Origin: Neospora caninum Liverpool | Lineage: Eukaryota > Apicomplexa > Conoidasida > Eucoccidiorida > Sarcocystidae | Direction of reading: 5' to 3' | NCBI RefSeq assembly: GCF_000208865.1 | Contig: NC_018396.1 | Location: 434,001 to 498,000 of the forward strand | DNA length: 64,000 bases | In this document: one piece after another, positions 37,061 through 50,800 of the stretch | Layout: each line of letters starts with the position of its first letter | How positions within the stretch are numbered: position 1 is the stretch's first letter | The notes under the pieces: model-generated | The model's input: only the letters and a program-made list of their open reading frames with translations | What the model was told of the DNA's origin: nothing | Database searches by the model: none | Translations under genes and position numbers: made by a program

Positions 37061-37608
37061 GAAGACGCGCGGGAACGCGCCTACGGGCTGCTCGGGCTCT
37101 CGCTCTCATTTTGGGAAACCGCGCGCGGCTGAGCGGCGTCCTCAGGGGGCCGTCTCGCGCGCAGTTGCCGCCTTCAACCTTCCGGTGGAGAGAAATATGG
37201 AAAATCAAGCATCAAAAGGTACTCTGCTTGCGGCATAGAGACCACGTGCCCGGCGTGCGTGCGGCGTCTTGACAGAGAGAGAAGGCCATCCCAAGGAAGG
37301 TGGCAGCTGCAGGGTGAGGCCGAGGAGGCGAGCCGAAGTGTCTTCGTCTTCTGCAACGCAAAGTGTTCACCGCCAACCGTAAACACGGCAAACGGCACAA
37401 CCCAGCTTCTCTGTCCAAACCAGTCCCAACCAAGAGCCGTTCTCGCCCCCTTACCGCCCCTCGTGTGCGTGCTCAACGCCTTCTCCGGTCTTCAGATCAG
37501 ACCCTGTTCAGGTTCTTCCTCCTTCGGCGTTCCACGACTTCTTCCATTTTGTCGTCTCCCTCGCCTTCTCGTGTTTCTCGTATTTCTTCTCTCTCTCCTT
37601 GCCTGAAA

Positions 37609-40600
37609 ATGTCGACTGAGGAGAGGCTGCGCAGCCCCTTGGCTGCCTTCCAGAAGCCGCCCACGGGCGTGACGACAGGCGACGCGCTCGGGTGTCCTTG
37701 TCCTGCCTCAGCGAGTGCTGGGGCTGTCTCTACTTCGTCTGTGCTCTCTCCTCGCGTCTCTGGCTCGCGTCTCGCTTCTCCTTCTTCCGGGGCTCGACGC
37801 TCAGCAGCCGGAAACTCGTCGAGACCCGAGGCACTCCATTTTCCGCCTGCAGAGACGCGGGGAAGAGCCGAGGCAGGGTACGCCTTTGTAGTGGAAAGGA
37901 GGACACGCGAGGGCGCCGAAGCGACCGAACTGTGCACCGCGGCCCTGCCGCTGCCGCCGTCGTTGCCGCCCTTTGTTTCCTTCAACTGCGAGCATTTCCC
38001 GAGTGCTTTGAGTCCGGAACTCCTCGGCGCGCATGCAGCCATTTGCCTGCAGCGAGGCGAGGCGCCGATGGTGCCCGACTGGGTCCACGCTGCCGCGTTC
38101 TCGTCCGGTGGCAGTGAAGACGAGTCCGAAGAGGGAAATGTAGAGCGCAGCACAAGTCCGTCTTCCTCCGTGTCTTCGGCGTCCTCTCTTTCCTGTTCTC
38201 TTTCTGCGTCGCGTGTGGCGGGGCGAGAAGGCCCCTCCCGCTTTCGGGGCCCGAAGGGCGAAAAAGCAGAGACGACGCGCTGGTCGTCGCGAAGGCTCTT
38301 GAAAGAAGTGGAGAGGCTTCGCAGCCTTACCAAGACAGATGAGGCTCTTTTCTCCTCAGAAGCAGGAGGCGCATGCGTCGGGGAGCGAGGAAATAGGAGT
38401 CCGCCGGCAACCTTTCCTGCAGTTAAAGGTGAGGAGCCTGGCGCAAACAGAGAGCGAGAAAAGACGCGAAGCGACGCCGAAGGTGAGGCCGGAGAAGAAG
38501 GTACAGCACAAGTGGCAAGCGGTCGCGGAGAGCAAGATGGAACGGAAAGAGTACAAGGGTTACAAGTGAACGGCAACAGGCAGATCGTGGCGGGGCCGCG
38601 TGCGCTGGCTTCCCATGATTGTCCATATGTGGCAGTTGGAAAAGCGGAGGCGCCAGGAGAGGAAACAGAAGAGCGAAGAGATGCGCTTCGGCTTCGGCTT
38701 CAACTGCGTCTCGAAGACAGACTGCACAAACTGCAGAGAGGAGGGGAAGGAGGAGGCGCTGGGCTCGGCGCCCTGCGGAAACTCCTCGAATGGCATGCGG
38801 AAAGAGAGTCGAGTCCCTCCGCTTTGGGCCGCCAGTCGTCGGAGCCTGGGGCGCCGCCTTCCCTGGTGTCGTCGCCGCTTCTGGATGAGGGCGGCTGTGA
38901 GCCGCAGCGTGCAGGATCGCGCGCCGTTTCAGGAGCGGTCGGGGCCGACGAGGAGGCGAAGAGCGGCGAGAAGGCGACGGCAGAAGACGGGAAGGAGCCC
39001 ATCCGGCAGGCGACTGCGGGAACTCGCCTCGGACACGGGTCCGGAAGGATGGGGAAGCAGGCGAGCTTCAATCCTCTTGTACAATGCAGCGAGGAGGAAG
39101 GGTCGGACCACGAGGCCGAAAACGACCAGGCAGAAGGCGCGCATCAGGAAGAAGCAAAGGAGGCAGCGCCGGCATCTGCCGTGTCGGAAAGACAGAAAGA
39201 GTTCCCACCGTCCTGCTCAGCCGTCTCCGGTGGGCAAGGCGAGGGCGAGAGAGGCAATGGAGACAGCAGGTGCACGCGGGACAACAAGAGAGGCAGTCGC
39301 GAAGAAGACGCAGGAGAGAGACCAAAGGTCCAGGAAGGCGGCGAGGAAAACCGCAAACGCCGCCGAGGTCAAAACAGCGCTGTAGAACGATCAGCCAACT
39401 CTCAGCAAATCCGGAGAGAGGCGACAGCTCAGGTACACGAAGGCGTTTTTCATTGCTGGGATGCCCCGCTGGGGGTTCCGGAGGAAGGCAATCCGCCGCA
39501 AGGCCCGAACCGAGCTTTTCTCTGTTTCTCGGGCGCCGCACCCGGGGCCGCGTTCGTCCGTTCTCTCTGCTGTTCTGTCGTTGCTGTCCTTCATTCTTTA
39601 TTCTTCGGTGCCGCCAACGGTTTCCGTTTCCCCGTGGTTCCTTCGCACGCCGACCTGCCTACGTCCCGTGCCCGTCTCTGCTTTCGCTGCTGCCGCTTTT
39701 TTCTTCCCTTGTTTTCCCTCTCCCCGTTCTTTTGTCGTGCGCCGCAAGTGCATCGACGTACCAGGGGCGGTTTCGTTGGATGTGCTGTTTCGTTCTCTGT
39801 GGCGGCGCCGTGCTTCTCCCTCTCGCCCCTCACTGGCTCGGCTCTTGGCACTGTGGACCTGGGTTCGTTTGCTTCGCAGTATGCTTGTTCCTGCTGCGAC
39901 GTGTGCAAGGATCTGCGATTTCAGAGGAGTTTCTCAAGTCGATGGAGCGCGAACCTGTCGGGGCCCAGGGCGTTTCTGCTCCCCTTTGCTCTTTCGTGCT
40001 CACCGTGCGTCTCTCCGTTTTTCCTCAATCTCCGCCTTCACCGGCGGCGTTCCACCCCTGGTCTCATAGTTGCATGCACCTGACTGGGGCCTGGCGTGAA
40101 CGGCGGGAGAACAAACGGGGGATAATGCCTGAGACTGAGTGATGGGCGGGCGGCGCCTTTTATGCTCTCGTTTCCTCTCCACTATTACGTGTCGAAGGCG
40201 TCCGAAAAAGGCAGGGTTTTGAGCGGTCAGCCGTCGAGGCTAGCCAGTTTGGTGTCTCCTGACTCGGGTGTCTCCTGTCTCTTCCCAGGATTTCTGTCTG
40301 CGCATGGCGGCGTGCGGCACGTGCGAGGGCGCGCCGCGCGCGACGCGGAGTGCAGAGGAAATGGCAGCATCCGACAACGGGGCGAAGGCTGTTGAAGCCG
40401 GAGACCACTTGCAAGGCGCGGATCTCTCCCAGCGCGGGGAGTCCGCGAAGCAGACGGTCGTGACGCAAGGAGGCGCCGGCAGCGCGCAGAAAGCGGTTCC
40501 GGTTTGTAGGCGGCCGCATGACTTAAAGGCGTTTTTGCGGGTGAGGACAAACCTGAACCGGACGGCGGCGAGGCACAACAAAGCCACATGGCAGCCTCTG

Positions 40601-43600
40601 TTGCGGGGCAGACGGCACGCGTTAGAAAGCCTTTGCAGTATCTTATGTTTTTTTTGGAACTGGTGGAACCCGCCGAGCTACTGACGCCGCGCGTGGCGTG
40701 CCAGGGGGCGCATTCAAAGAGGCCTGCGAGCCGAGGAAACGCGTGAGAGAGGCCACCTCCTCTCGCGGCGACGCGCCAGCAAAGACAGCGCACGAGCGAA
40801 ACGTTGAGGGGGCCTGGCGACAGGGGCTGCAAGGCAGCGGTTCGACCAAAGGCTGCACAGGGGTGTTTAACAGAGCAACGGGGCTGCGATCACGGTTTCA
40901 ATTTCGTGCGGGGACGTGGCTAGGCGGGTCATGTCCGCGAACACGACGGACACAAATCGTCGCGGGAACCCGAGGGCCCTCCGCGGGCCGTCGGGTGTTT
41001 GGCCATTCATGTCCGATTGCCGACGGGAGTCGTGCGCCTCTGTCGCCTCTGTCTGACTCAGCGCGTCCCTGGGATCCGGCGATGGAGGCGAAACGGTCTT
41101 CTCGTCTCGTGCTGTGCATTGGAGGATTCGTTTTTTCTTGACGCTTTGTTGGTGTGAGCAGACGCGGCCTGCAGATGTTCAAACGCGCGCGTGTCCCTTC
41201 TTAGACGCGGGGTTTCCTCTCTGCCCGTTTGGAGCCTGCTGCCGATTCGGAGCCCGTCATATCGACGCTGAAGGTAACCGCCAGCCTGGTTCGCGCCGAC
41301 GCCTGCCTTTCGTGTGTGTGAGGCACTGGGCGTGCGTCTCTGGAAATCGCATTCTCCGATGCACGCTTCTACCGTGCGTCCAGGTGCACTGAACGCAGGA
41401 GGCGCCGAGCTTCTTTTTGGCGCTTGTGTCGCTGCTCTCCTGTCTCAGGCGCCAACACGTGCACTGCCTTTCTTCTTTTCTGCTGTACCCCACGTAGAGT
41501 TCACTCTTTTCAGACGCGTTTGTGGGTGGTGTTCGTGGTACAGAGAGGGACGCGGCACATACACGTCGGCCACAGACTGCCGCCCTTGATACAGAAGGGG
41601 GGGCGGGCGGTTGCTCGATTGCCGTGTTCAGATACGACAGAGTCCTCGGCACATCGCGCGTATCTTGCGTAGATCTTGCCGAAACGCGCTGCACGTTTCA
41701 AAACAGAGAATCTCCGAGGCGTTTCGGTTCCGTCACAAGCCGCATGTACACCTGTGTGCCGTGGTACTTCATTATGCACGCGTGTGGCGTCTGCATTGAA
41801 ATACGTTCCCGGGGCCACGGCTGGACGTGGAGAGCCGCGAATCGAACAGCGTGGACAGGAATGCATGCCGCCGTCAGAATGGTGAAGGCTTCATACGACT
41901 GACGCGTCGTCACGCGAACCAGCGTACGAGGCGGTTGGTGTGCTTGTGGCAAAAAAAGGCAAGGCCTGTCCACGCTTTACCGAAATACGTGCCCGTGCGT
42001 TTCGCGCTTTTTTGTTGCTTGAATGGGAAAGGGAACCCCGAGCGCGTGCACGACGTGAGAGCGGGGACGCATGGCGGCGCCGTTGGCCTCGCCGTGTCTC
42101 TCGTACAGTCTGGTGTGTAGACGAACGCGTTTCCTCTGATCGCAATGACAAGCAGGCGAGCTGTCGCTCTGCCGCGGTAGGGCCGAAGCAGAATGCATTG
42201 CGACCTGTTGGCGAATGTTTGTTAGTGGGAGCGATGAAGCTCTACGTGAAAGAGCGAAACAGTTTGTCTGTTTCTGGTGCTTTCAGTCGACAGGGGTCTC
42301 TGCGCGTGTCGGCTGCTTCATCCCCTCTTGCGGCCATCTTGCTGTCTTCCTCGCGTCCGTCTCTGACTTTGTTCGCGTTCTCTGGGTCTCCCCAATATTC
42401 CTGATTGCGCTCGCCTCTGCGTTCGCCTTGTCGTTAAGGCTCCGTTTCCTCTTGCGTTTTCGGTCTTTTCCCGCAGGGTTCAACATTGGTGCGGACGGGT
42501 GCCGAGTCACACCCGAGGCCCTAGAAGCGCTTCAGCGACGCCTGCATGCCGAAGAAGAACTCAACGGCCTCTCCTCGTTCAGGGCAAAGAAGCTCACTCA
42601 GACCAGGCGTCACGCTTCAGAAAAACGTCAGGGGAGTGGGCATCCGAGCAGATGCAGTGAAAAGCCCGGACCTTCCCTCGATGAAGCCGCTGGCGCGTCG
42701 GCGCTATCGTCGCCTTCGCAGCCGTCCTCCTTTTGTGATCCGTCAAACTTAGCTTCTGCTGCCGTTGTCGCCGGCTTCGCACCGACTGACGCGCCGGTCG
42801 GTTCGCTGCCTTCGTGCGCGTCTTCCTCTGTCCCTGCTGCTGACGGTGGGGAGACGCAGCGTCTCCGTGTGGGGTTCCTCTCGTCTCTTTCGCCTCGCGA
42901 GCAACGCGTCGCCACGCAAGAGACGTTCCGGAGACGCCTACTCGACAGTCCGAAAGGGAACGGCCGTCGGCTGATCCTGGCGCCTCTAACGACTGTCGGC
43001 AACCTCCCTTTCCGGCGTCTGTGTGTCGAGCTCGGAGCTGAGGTGACGGTACGCGCCTTTTTTACGCGCTTCACGGGGACCCAACGCAGAATCTAGAAAG
43101 AAGAGACAGGGTTGGGGCCGCGACATGCGCCCGCGTTTAAATGGAGGGGACGAGCCCCCAGCCGCCACGCGAGGTGCATGCAGCGCCGGAACGGGGCGAA
43201 ACTGAGAGAAAAGTCAGAAAGGAACTCATGGCGAAAGACGCGCGGGTGCGACGAACACTGTGTGGCTCTCAAACACTCTCCCGAATGAGCGAGAGCGCGA
43301 CAGATATCCATCCTGGAGAATGCACTTCCGCAGCGAAGAAGCATCCTTAAAACGGCCCGAGGTGCTCTTGGCGGGGTCCTGAGCGGGGAAGGCCGCAGAC
43401 TGCACGGCGGGAGAACACTAAACAGCAGTGAATAGAAAAAGAAAGTTGCGGTCCAACGCCTGAGATCCAGGACCACGCAGGCATGGCCCAGCTCAGGTGT
43501 TTCGTGGAAAGAGTCGCGAGCGAGGACTGGCGACCGCAGGCAGAAAACCGCTGTATCTGGCTCTGAGGTCTGCAGCGAATGCAAGGAAACACGGCGCTGT

Positions 43601-46336
43601 TCTTTTCTAAGGGGGGCGACCTGTCCTTCGAGAGCGACGAGCCCCTTGCCTCTGACGAAGAGCCGCAGCCAGACTCAGACGGCGAGATGGCAGAGACGCG
43701 AAGAGGCAGCGGACGGAGAAGGGGGAGAGCCAAGCAAGGAGCAAGGGAAAGAAGGAACGAGGCAGAAAGGAAGTATCACTTGGGACTTGAGAGGCTCGGA
43801 CGAGAAGGCAGAACGACGCGAGGTCGATTCCTGTCCACTCGTCCTATTTATCCCCCGCCGACCATATGTTGACTCAGTAGGGTTCATATGTGACAATTGT
43901 GAGTCTCCTGGGTGTTCTCTCAGGTGTCTGAGATGGCGGTGGCGAAGTCGATTGTGGAAGGCAAACAATCTGAACTTTCGCTCCTCAAGTGAGCCTCCCT
44001 TTTCGCCGTCGCAGTGCCTCTCTCCCTTTACGATGGTGTGCTCTTCTGTTCCTGCCACTCGCTCCGGAGTCCTCCTGCAGCTGGAATCGGTTGTATCCTG
44101 CACTGCAGCACGCGTCCGCTGTAGGCCAAACATGGGACAGTTGCGCATCTCTTCTTTTCGTCCTTCTCAGGCGCCACAAAAGTGAAAAGTTCTTCGGCGT
44201 CCAGATCGCCGGCGGCACGCCCGAAGTGCTGAACGCGTGAGTCGCTTGCAGCGCGGTTCGATAGGAAAACATCCTCCTGTCGTGTTGGACCTGTCCGAAT
44301 AAAGTGTGGCGGATCACGCGAAACATCGGGCAGGTTCTTCGCGGCTTCTGTAGATGCAAACACACGCAAGAAGATGACGATATACATATTTATATATATA
44401 TATATATATTTGTATATATATTTATATTTATATTTATGTATTTATTTATGGATGTGTACGGTGTACATCCAGATTTCTGTTTGGATACGCGAGTTGCGAA
44501 AACGGACGCCGACGACTTGTGGATGCATGAAGCCACGCATTTGCAGCATGATGGAGTTCGATTCGGTAACGTGAATATAGGCTGCATTCTGCTCAGTTAT
44601 TTTTTCTCGGCATGTTTGCCGCACCCCCCTTTTGGGCGGGTATATGGATTCGTGCAGGTTGAACGTCTCTCGTGTTCTATTCCACAGAGCTTTTTCGCAC
44701 CTTCAGTTCCCCTCGAAGATCGGCGAGGATGTGTGGGGCTGCAGCGACGCCTGACGCAGCATCGCACAAAACGCTTCTTACGCGACTCCCGCTCGTTATG
44801 AGACGGTCGTACGCAGGACAGGAGTGACAGGAGTTCTCGGTTCGATTTCGCGGATCCTCGTTTTTTTCCACCGACTCCCCTTTGTGTTTTCTGCTCTCTT
44901 CCTCGCAGATGTGCCGACGTGCTCGCTAGTGAAGAGGTCTCGTGCGACTTCATTGATTTGAACGCTGCATGCCCACTCGTGCAGCTCCATCGTCGCTTCA
45001 AAGGTGAGAGAGTTTTCTTCGTGGACGCACCGGTTTGATCCGGCGTTTTCGCGCGGTGGCGATTGACGGACCGGCCGCTCCGCAGCCTTTAGGGCCTTCC
45101 CCTCTCGCTCTTGCGCCTTGCCTCCGAATGGGTCCACGCACGTCGCTCCGCGTCGCCTCTCGTCGCCCTCCCTCCTCGTTCCCCGCTTTCTCCGTTTTCT
45201 CTCTGTCTCTCCCCGGACTGTTCCGTATGTCGTATGGTACTGCCGACGGCCGCTTCTACCCACTTGAAATGAAAGTGTCTTTGTTCATCTACCGTGCACG
45301 GGAGCTCTCGCAGGCCGCAGTGTGCCCATGTGCCACGAGGGTGGCGTTGATGTTGCATGCGTTTAAACGAAAGGCTGCCAGTGTTGAAAGCGTGTGGAAC
45401 AGTCACTCTCGGTGCGGGGATTCGCGCACGCTGCGAATGAACTCAAACGGCTACACAGCTCGGGCACCAGACTGCATGAGCCTCTTCTCTCTTGCGCTTT
45501 TCAGCTGGCGCATGCATGCTGGACCATCCCGCGCGCCTGGAATCCTTGATTGAAGGCGTGACGATGAGACAGCCGGAGATCGCCCTAACAGTCAAGCTGC
45601 GTACAGCGAATCAGGGAAAGAAGCAAGTTCTTCACAACTTCATCCAACGGTAAACAAACAGGCAAGCGTCGAGTTTGGTCTCGTTCAGCTGCGCAAACAC
45701 GTGTTTTGGAAGCCTGGAGTTTGCCGGCCGTGTGTCTGTGCTGGATAAAAAGCACGAGAGCGGCTACGGGGAGGTACCCCACGGTCTCGGTCAGCGTGGC
45801 GAGCGTGAATCTGTTCCATGCGGTCTGAAATGGCGCCGAATAAGTTCCACGAAGAGTCAACATATGCGTCCTTAACCTCAGGCTCGGACAAGCAGGCGCC
45901 GCCGCCTTGATCATCCACGGACGCACCGCGCAGCAGCGCTACACGAAGGCAGCTGACTGGGGCTATGTGGCGCAGTGCCGAGAAGCGCTCGATCCGTCTG
46001 TTCCCATCATCGGTACGAAGAGAAGCGACAATGTTACCAAATGGAGACGCTGGCGAAACCAGGAACGGAGCGCGCGTTTCGCCTTGCGACTTCTACGAGG
46101 GTTGCAACTGGCGACATCTGGCGAGTCACATGCAGTCGACACGCGATGTTTGTTGCCTGTCGACCCGTTCGATGTAGTTCTGCATGCACACCCAGCACCA
46201 CGCTCGCATTCATAGCCTTCTATATTTACGTGTACACGTCTTTGCATGCTCACGTATGCCTTAGAGCTGTTTCCGTCCCCCTTCGATGGAGCACTCATGC
46301 CGCGTCGGAGTATGCAAATGTATGGTTTTACGTAAA

Positions 46337-46372
<36 letters not shown>

Positions 46373-47837
46373 TACGTGTGTATGGCGTATTCTCGGCCTC
46401 GTATGCGTCTGTTTTAGTCGCATGTGAGGGCGTGTAGCGCGCGTACTTTGGCGCATGCATGTTGCTTTTGTGAGGCGCATTCCCACGGAATTCGTTTCGC
46501 GAAGAATGCGCTTGTTTTCAGGCTGTGGAGATATTTTCAGCAGCCCAGAGTTTGAGTTCCGACTGTCCTCGGGAGCGGCGGATGCACTTATGATCGCCCG
46601 AGCCGCCCTGATCAAGCCTTGGGTGTTCACCGAAATTTCCGAACAGAAGGTGTGGGATATTTCGGCTTCTGAGCGCCTTGAGTTGCTGAAGGTACAGTCT
46701 TTGACGTCACGCGACCCCGTAGATTGCCAGACCACCAGTTGAATGGGAAACTGTGCGCTTGCCAGCCTCCGGGGGAGAAGCAAGAAGAACCGATAAACCA
46801 TTGAAAGCAAGCTCACAACGTACATACACCATGAGCGCGATTCCTCCAGAAACGGAAAACGTCTTTCGGTCCTGCGTCCTGGCATTTACGGATACCGGTC
46901 GAGGTTCTCTGTGTCGATCCACGTTTTGCGGTGTCTTTCCAGAGATTTGTTGGTTTCGGTCTCGAGCACTGGGGCTCGGACGGTCGAGGCGTTGCCACGA
47001 CGAGACGCTTCTTGCTGGAACTGCTCTCCTTCCAACATCGCTACGTGCCTCCACCTTTTTTCGAGTTTCTTCCACAACTGCTACAGTGGCGACCTTCTCC
47101 CTTTGTTGCGCGCTCGGATTTAGAACGCATGATGGCCAGCCCGTCGGTTAAGGTAAGCCTCGCTCTTTCCGTGAGGAAACCGCCCGTAAACAGTCTCTTC
47201 GGGACTGCGCTTTCCATCTCTCCGCACGGGCTTCGTTTCTTGCCTTTCCACTTCGAGCGCTGCCACAATCTACAGTGGCGAGGTCGTTTCTATCTCGGTT
47301 GGTGACGAGAAAGGCGTGTGCAGAGGCGAGGGTGTCGCGTTTTCTCCGAGGCCGTAAACCGAAATACGTTTCGCCGTTTCGCGCGATTTCCCCTCGGTCG
47401 GCTCCTCGTGTCAGTGTTGTCCACTTTATGCGTAGGTTTTCACCGCATTCGTCAGGGTGTGGAACCTAGCGGTTGTCTCAGGGGTATCCATGCATCTATT
47501 TTTATATGTATAAACTTCTAGGCGGTTTTCGTGGAGATGGAGGGGCACTGAAATGCTTCCCGACCTTCGCGTTTGTCTTCTTTCTGCTCAGGACTGGATT
47601 GACCTGTCGTCGCTTCTTCTCGGGGCCCCTCCAAAAGACTTCTCCTTCGTTCCGAAACACGCGTCAAACTCGTATGCTCCTCTCTCCGGCTCGGCTTCTT
47701 CCCTCTCGGCAGTTCGCACCTCATCTGCGGAAACGCACTGTGCGCAGCCTCCCTCGGGAGGTCTTCTCTCAGATCTGTCTTCCTTCTTCCACGCGAAAAT
47801 CCTTGGCAATGACGTGGTGCGGCAGTTCGATGCCTGA
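37609..47837 (+). CDS. DUS3: tRNA-dihydrouridine(47) synthase, DUS3 family
   Basis: Exons: 37609-39432, 40289-40540, 41162-41273, 42477-43048, 43924-43988, 44171-44236, 44909-45003, 45505-45649, 45882-46012, 46522-46691, 46943-47152, 47592-47837. They total 3888 nt, or 1295 residues, in phase throughout. The enzyme reduces uridine 47 of tRNA using FMN and NADPH. Residues 1-608 are a low-complexity extension. Two CCCH zinc fingers follow, as in DUS3L: an interrupted first one ending [11 protein letters not shown] (to about 692), and [20 protein letters not shown]...H (about 702-725). The Dus barrel has [16 protein letters not shown] (about 896), [12 protein letters not shown], the catalytic-Cys loop as NAACP (Cys about 985), [21 protein letters not shown] (about 1056), [21 protein letters not shown] (about 1118) and FGLEHWGSD. 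Usual NVGCP and IARGA glycines are alanines here. Start is the first ATG in the frame, context gaaaATG. A tiny exon between 39432 and 40289 cannot be excluded. Confidence 0.94.
44390..44450. repeat. TA/TTTA microsatellite in DUS3 intron
   Basis: AT-only stretch of TA and TTTA units within the intron 44237-44908. It lies about 150 bases after the donor and forms no coding sequence. Confidence 0.85.
46339..46368. repeat. (TA)n microsatellite in DUS3 intron
   Basis: About 14 uninterrupted TA units inside the intron 46013-46521, about 150 bases before the acceptor. Confidence 0.9.
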
Positions 47838-50800
47838 TGGCTGGAGTGTGGGTTTGTTGTCTACTTGCGAATGTTTCACTGACCTACAGGACGTTCATCC
47901 TCTTGCGCATATTTTGAGTAGCCTGCGTTTACTTGGCCGTCCGTGAGGAGCTCTACACGATCCGTCGGGCCAACGGCGTACCTATCAAGACGTGGAGAGA
48001 TTTTCACGCATTAGAGGTCTGGCCAAGTTTCACCGTGATTGCAGAGAGGGAGTGCGGCCTTTCCTACCGGCTGGCATTCAAACGAAGGGATAGAGCACCC
48101 ACGTGAACCAGCCGGCAAATTCGCTGCTGCTGTCTCAAGCACGGGGCGATTTGCATCAGTGACCACGCCTCGCAGGCACTAGGCTCGAAATGCAGACAGC
48201 GTGGTGGAGGAGCGCGAACGGGCGGACCACGCTGGAGTCTCACCGGAAAAATTTAAGGAGCCCACGCACATGTCTCAGCGCAGTGTAGGGCTTGCACGCA
48301 GCGTTGCAGCGAGACGGCACCTGGCCGTAGATCTCGTGGGACTATCACAACAGGTGGATTCGTGAAGAACAGGCGCGTACGTTGCCGCGAGCTGTCATCG
48401 TGGTCTCCACCGTCTCCGGTGTTAGGCCATTCCCCCGCGGGGCACAGCGCGCATTACCCCGTTTTCGTGGTTGTCACGGGGCGACATTCCCACGTTGTTT
48501 TGCTTCCCGGCGGACCATCGTGCGGTCTCGGTAACACATATCTTATCATGTGGTGGAGACGTATATCAGAAACGTCACATTCGTACTGCACCAGGCCGTT
48601 CCGTGGTGAGGGTTAGAATGCCGCAGGCAAATCGCAAGCAGCCATCGCGTCCTGAATGCAGTCGAGTTTCCGAGGCCCGAACCACGGCAGATCGAGCATC
48701 AAGTGAATAAACAGCGGAGCCTCTTTTTAACTGAAGCTCTGATTCGTATTCTTCTGGCTTGGCGATATGGGCACAGTTTTGTTCGTTGGTCAGCAGTGGG
48801 ACTGGAGAAACTGGGAAACAGAGCGCGATTGTAGCTCGCAAAAATTCACGGAACAAACGTCGCGAAGGAAACGTCGCGTGCACTGTGTCTTGACGGCGTT
48901 CTCACTGAGACCTTAACCCCCGGCTCGATACACGCAACGCACCGTGAAAACAAAGATGTGTTTTGGGTTCCACTCCCACTCGTCGTTTCAGATTCGGTGA
49001 GTGCGTCGTTCCCCGCTTCTGTCCACCGTACGATGCCTGAGAAAGGAAACGTCGTGCAGACTGGAACCTCTAGACTTGAAGCACTAACTCTGCAGAACAT
49101 TTTCACGCTTCCAGGACGCGTACTCTCCTCCCCGGCATCACCTCTCCGGTCTCGATCAGACCGCTCCCACGCAGATACTCCTTTAGTACAACATCCCAAC
49201 CCGATGTTCAGTGCTGCTTACCCGTGACAAACGTGTCAGCACGGGGCGTGTACTTTTTGGGTGTTCACCCTCCAGGGGTTTGCGGCTGAAGAAACGGGAC
49301 AATAGGGAGCCGTAAACGCTAAGGGTGTGGTGTATCGCTGACCTCAATTAGGTTTCCTTTTTACCTATTCAGCTGCTGTGTCTCTTTGCCGCGACTGCAG
49401 GATTACTGGGAGGCGCCGCAGGGAACCCTGTCGGCCGCAACACGTGACTGTCTTGACAATACCGGAGCACAGCAGCCGATAAAACGTTGAAACGACGAGG
49501 TTTTTTGCAGTCGAGCATCTTGCGGAGCTCCACTCAGTTTCGTGCAGCTTCGGGGTGCGTTCCCCTTGCTGGCGCCTTGCAATATTTCTTCACTGCGGAG
49601 CAACAGGTGTCGGACAGAGAGAATTCACTCGTCTGTCGCTCCACTATTTGTGCCGAATTCTCGTGTTTCCGGTACTTGTGAAGCAGAAGCGAATGACCGG
49701 CGCAAATGCTATGCGTTGTCGGTGTTCCAACAGGAGACAGAAGACGGCATAGTCCTGGATTTTTCAGAGGCGAAAACTCAACAAGATGCGTGTGGCCTAG
49801 TCCGACGCTTTTCGTCATTTTGTATGCACGAGGATACTTGGCTGCTCGGAAGAATGCTGTCGCCAAGTTTCCTTTGACAAAAAAAGGCTTCTTGCTTTCG
49901 CATCTACGACTCATTTCACCTCCGGAGCAAAAGGAGCAGTGTGCGACGCCGCGGGTCTCTGCGTGAGTTCCGCGTTTTTCGCTCCACGAGGCGCTTGCGA
50001 AGCAGCTTTTTCAGTACCCACAAACACACATTTTCACCAGAGGTGAATACGCGTTGCCTCATGCTGCGCGGCTCAAGCGGCTTCTGTGAGATCCACCGTT
50101 TTGTCGCGTTCGGACAGCCGCAGTGCTTGTGCTCGACTCTCTTTCGCAAGCGTTGCATGCCCCGAAAATATCGAGGGGACAGGCAGCCGTTTTTCGCGGT
50201 CCGTTTTCTCGCTGAGCCCCCTTCTATCACATCTCTTTCAGGCGACGGATCTCAAGAACCGTCTATCGGTTTTTAGTGGCGGAAACGATGGCAAATAAAG
50301 AGAATGCCTCTTCGTCCCTTCTTGTCTCCCACTCAACGCCTCTCACGCTGCAGCACTCACCAGCCCTACTTTTCGGCTTCGTCTCTCGCTCACAGTTTGA
50401 CGCTTTTGGGTCAACGTGGTAGTACTTCGCTAGTCTCCTTCCCTTCCCGTCTTTGCAAAGATTCCGAAAGAGCGGTACTCGCCTGCCGATTCTGCCGCGC
50501 TCGCCTGGAACTTCCAAGCTATTCCTGTGCCTCCTCACTCGGCTCAGCAGTCCTTTTCGTCTCCTTTTCGTACGTCGGCTCCTCGGGCTGCGCCCTTGTT
50601 TCGTCGATTGTCCCCTCCCTCCTGGTCTTTGTGTCACCGAATCTTTTTCTTGTCTTTTCCCCTGTCCTGCTGTTCTTCGAACTTCCCGCCTCTCGGGCGC
50701 TCTCGTTGCAGTTCGTGTCGGCCCCGTTCAGTACCCAACTTCGGTCCGGGCCTCCTTCCCTCGGATTCGGCTCGGGCCGATTTCCCCTGTCTATACTCTT

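Larger units (their letters stand above)
35059..37608. other. Shared 5' region of the divergent UTP4 and DUS3 genes
   Basis: Contains 5' UTR and promoters for both genes and, probably near 35059-36300 on the minus strand, the missing first coding exon of UTP4. AGAGACG heptamers lie at 35722-35728 and 37054-37060. The minus-strand frame 35994-34759 and plus-strand frames here have no family features. Confidence 0.5.

Noticed and set aside
39433..40083. Read-through of DUS3 exon 1 to a 906-residue frame
   Set aside because: The added part is pyrimidine-rich intron-like sequence, and splicing 39432 to 40289 restores the DUS3 order in phase.
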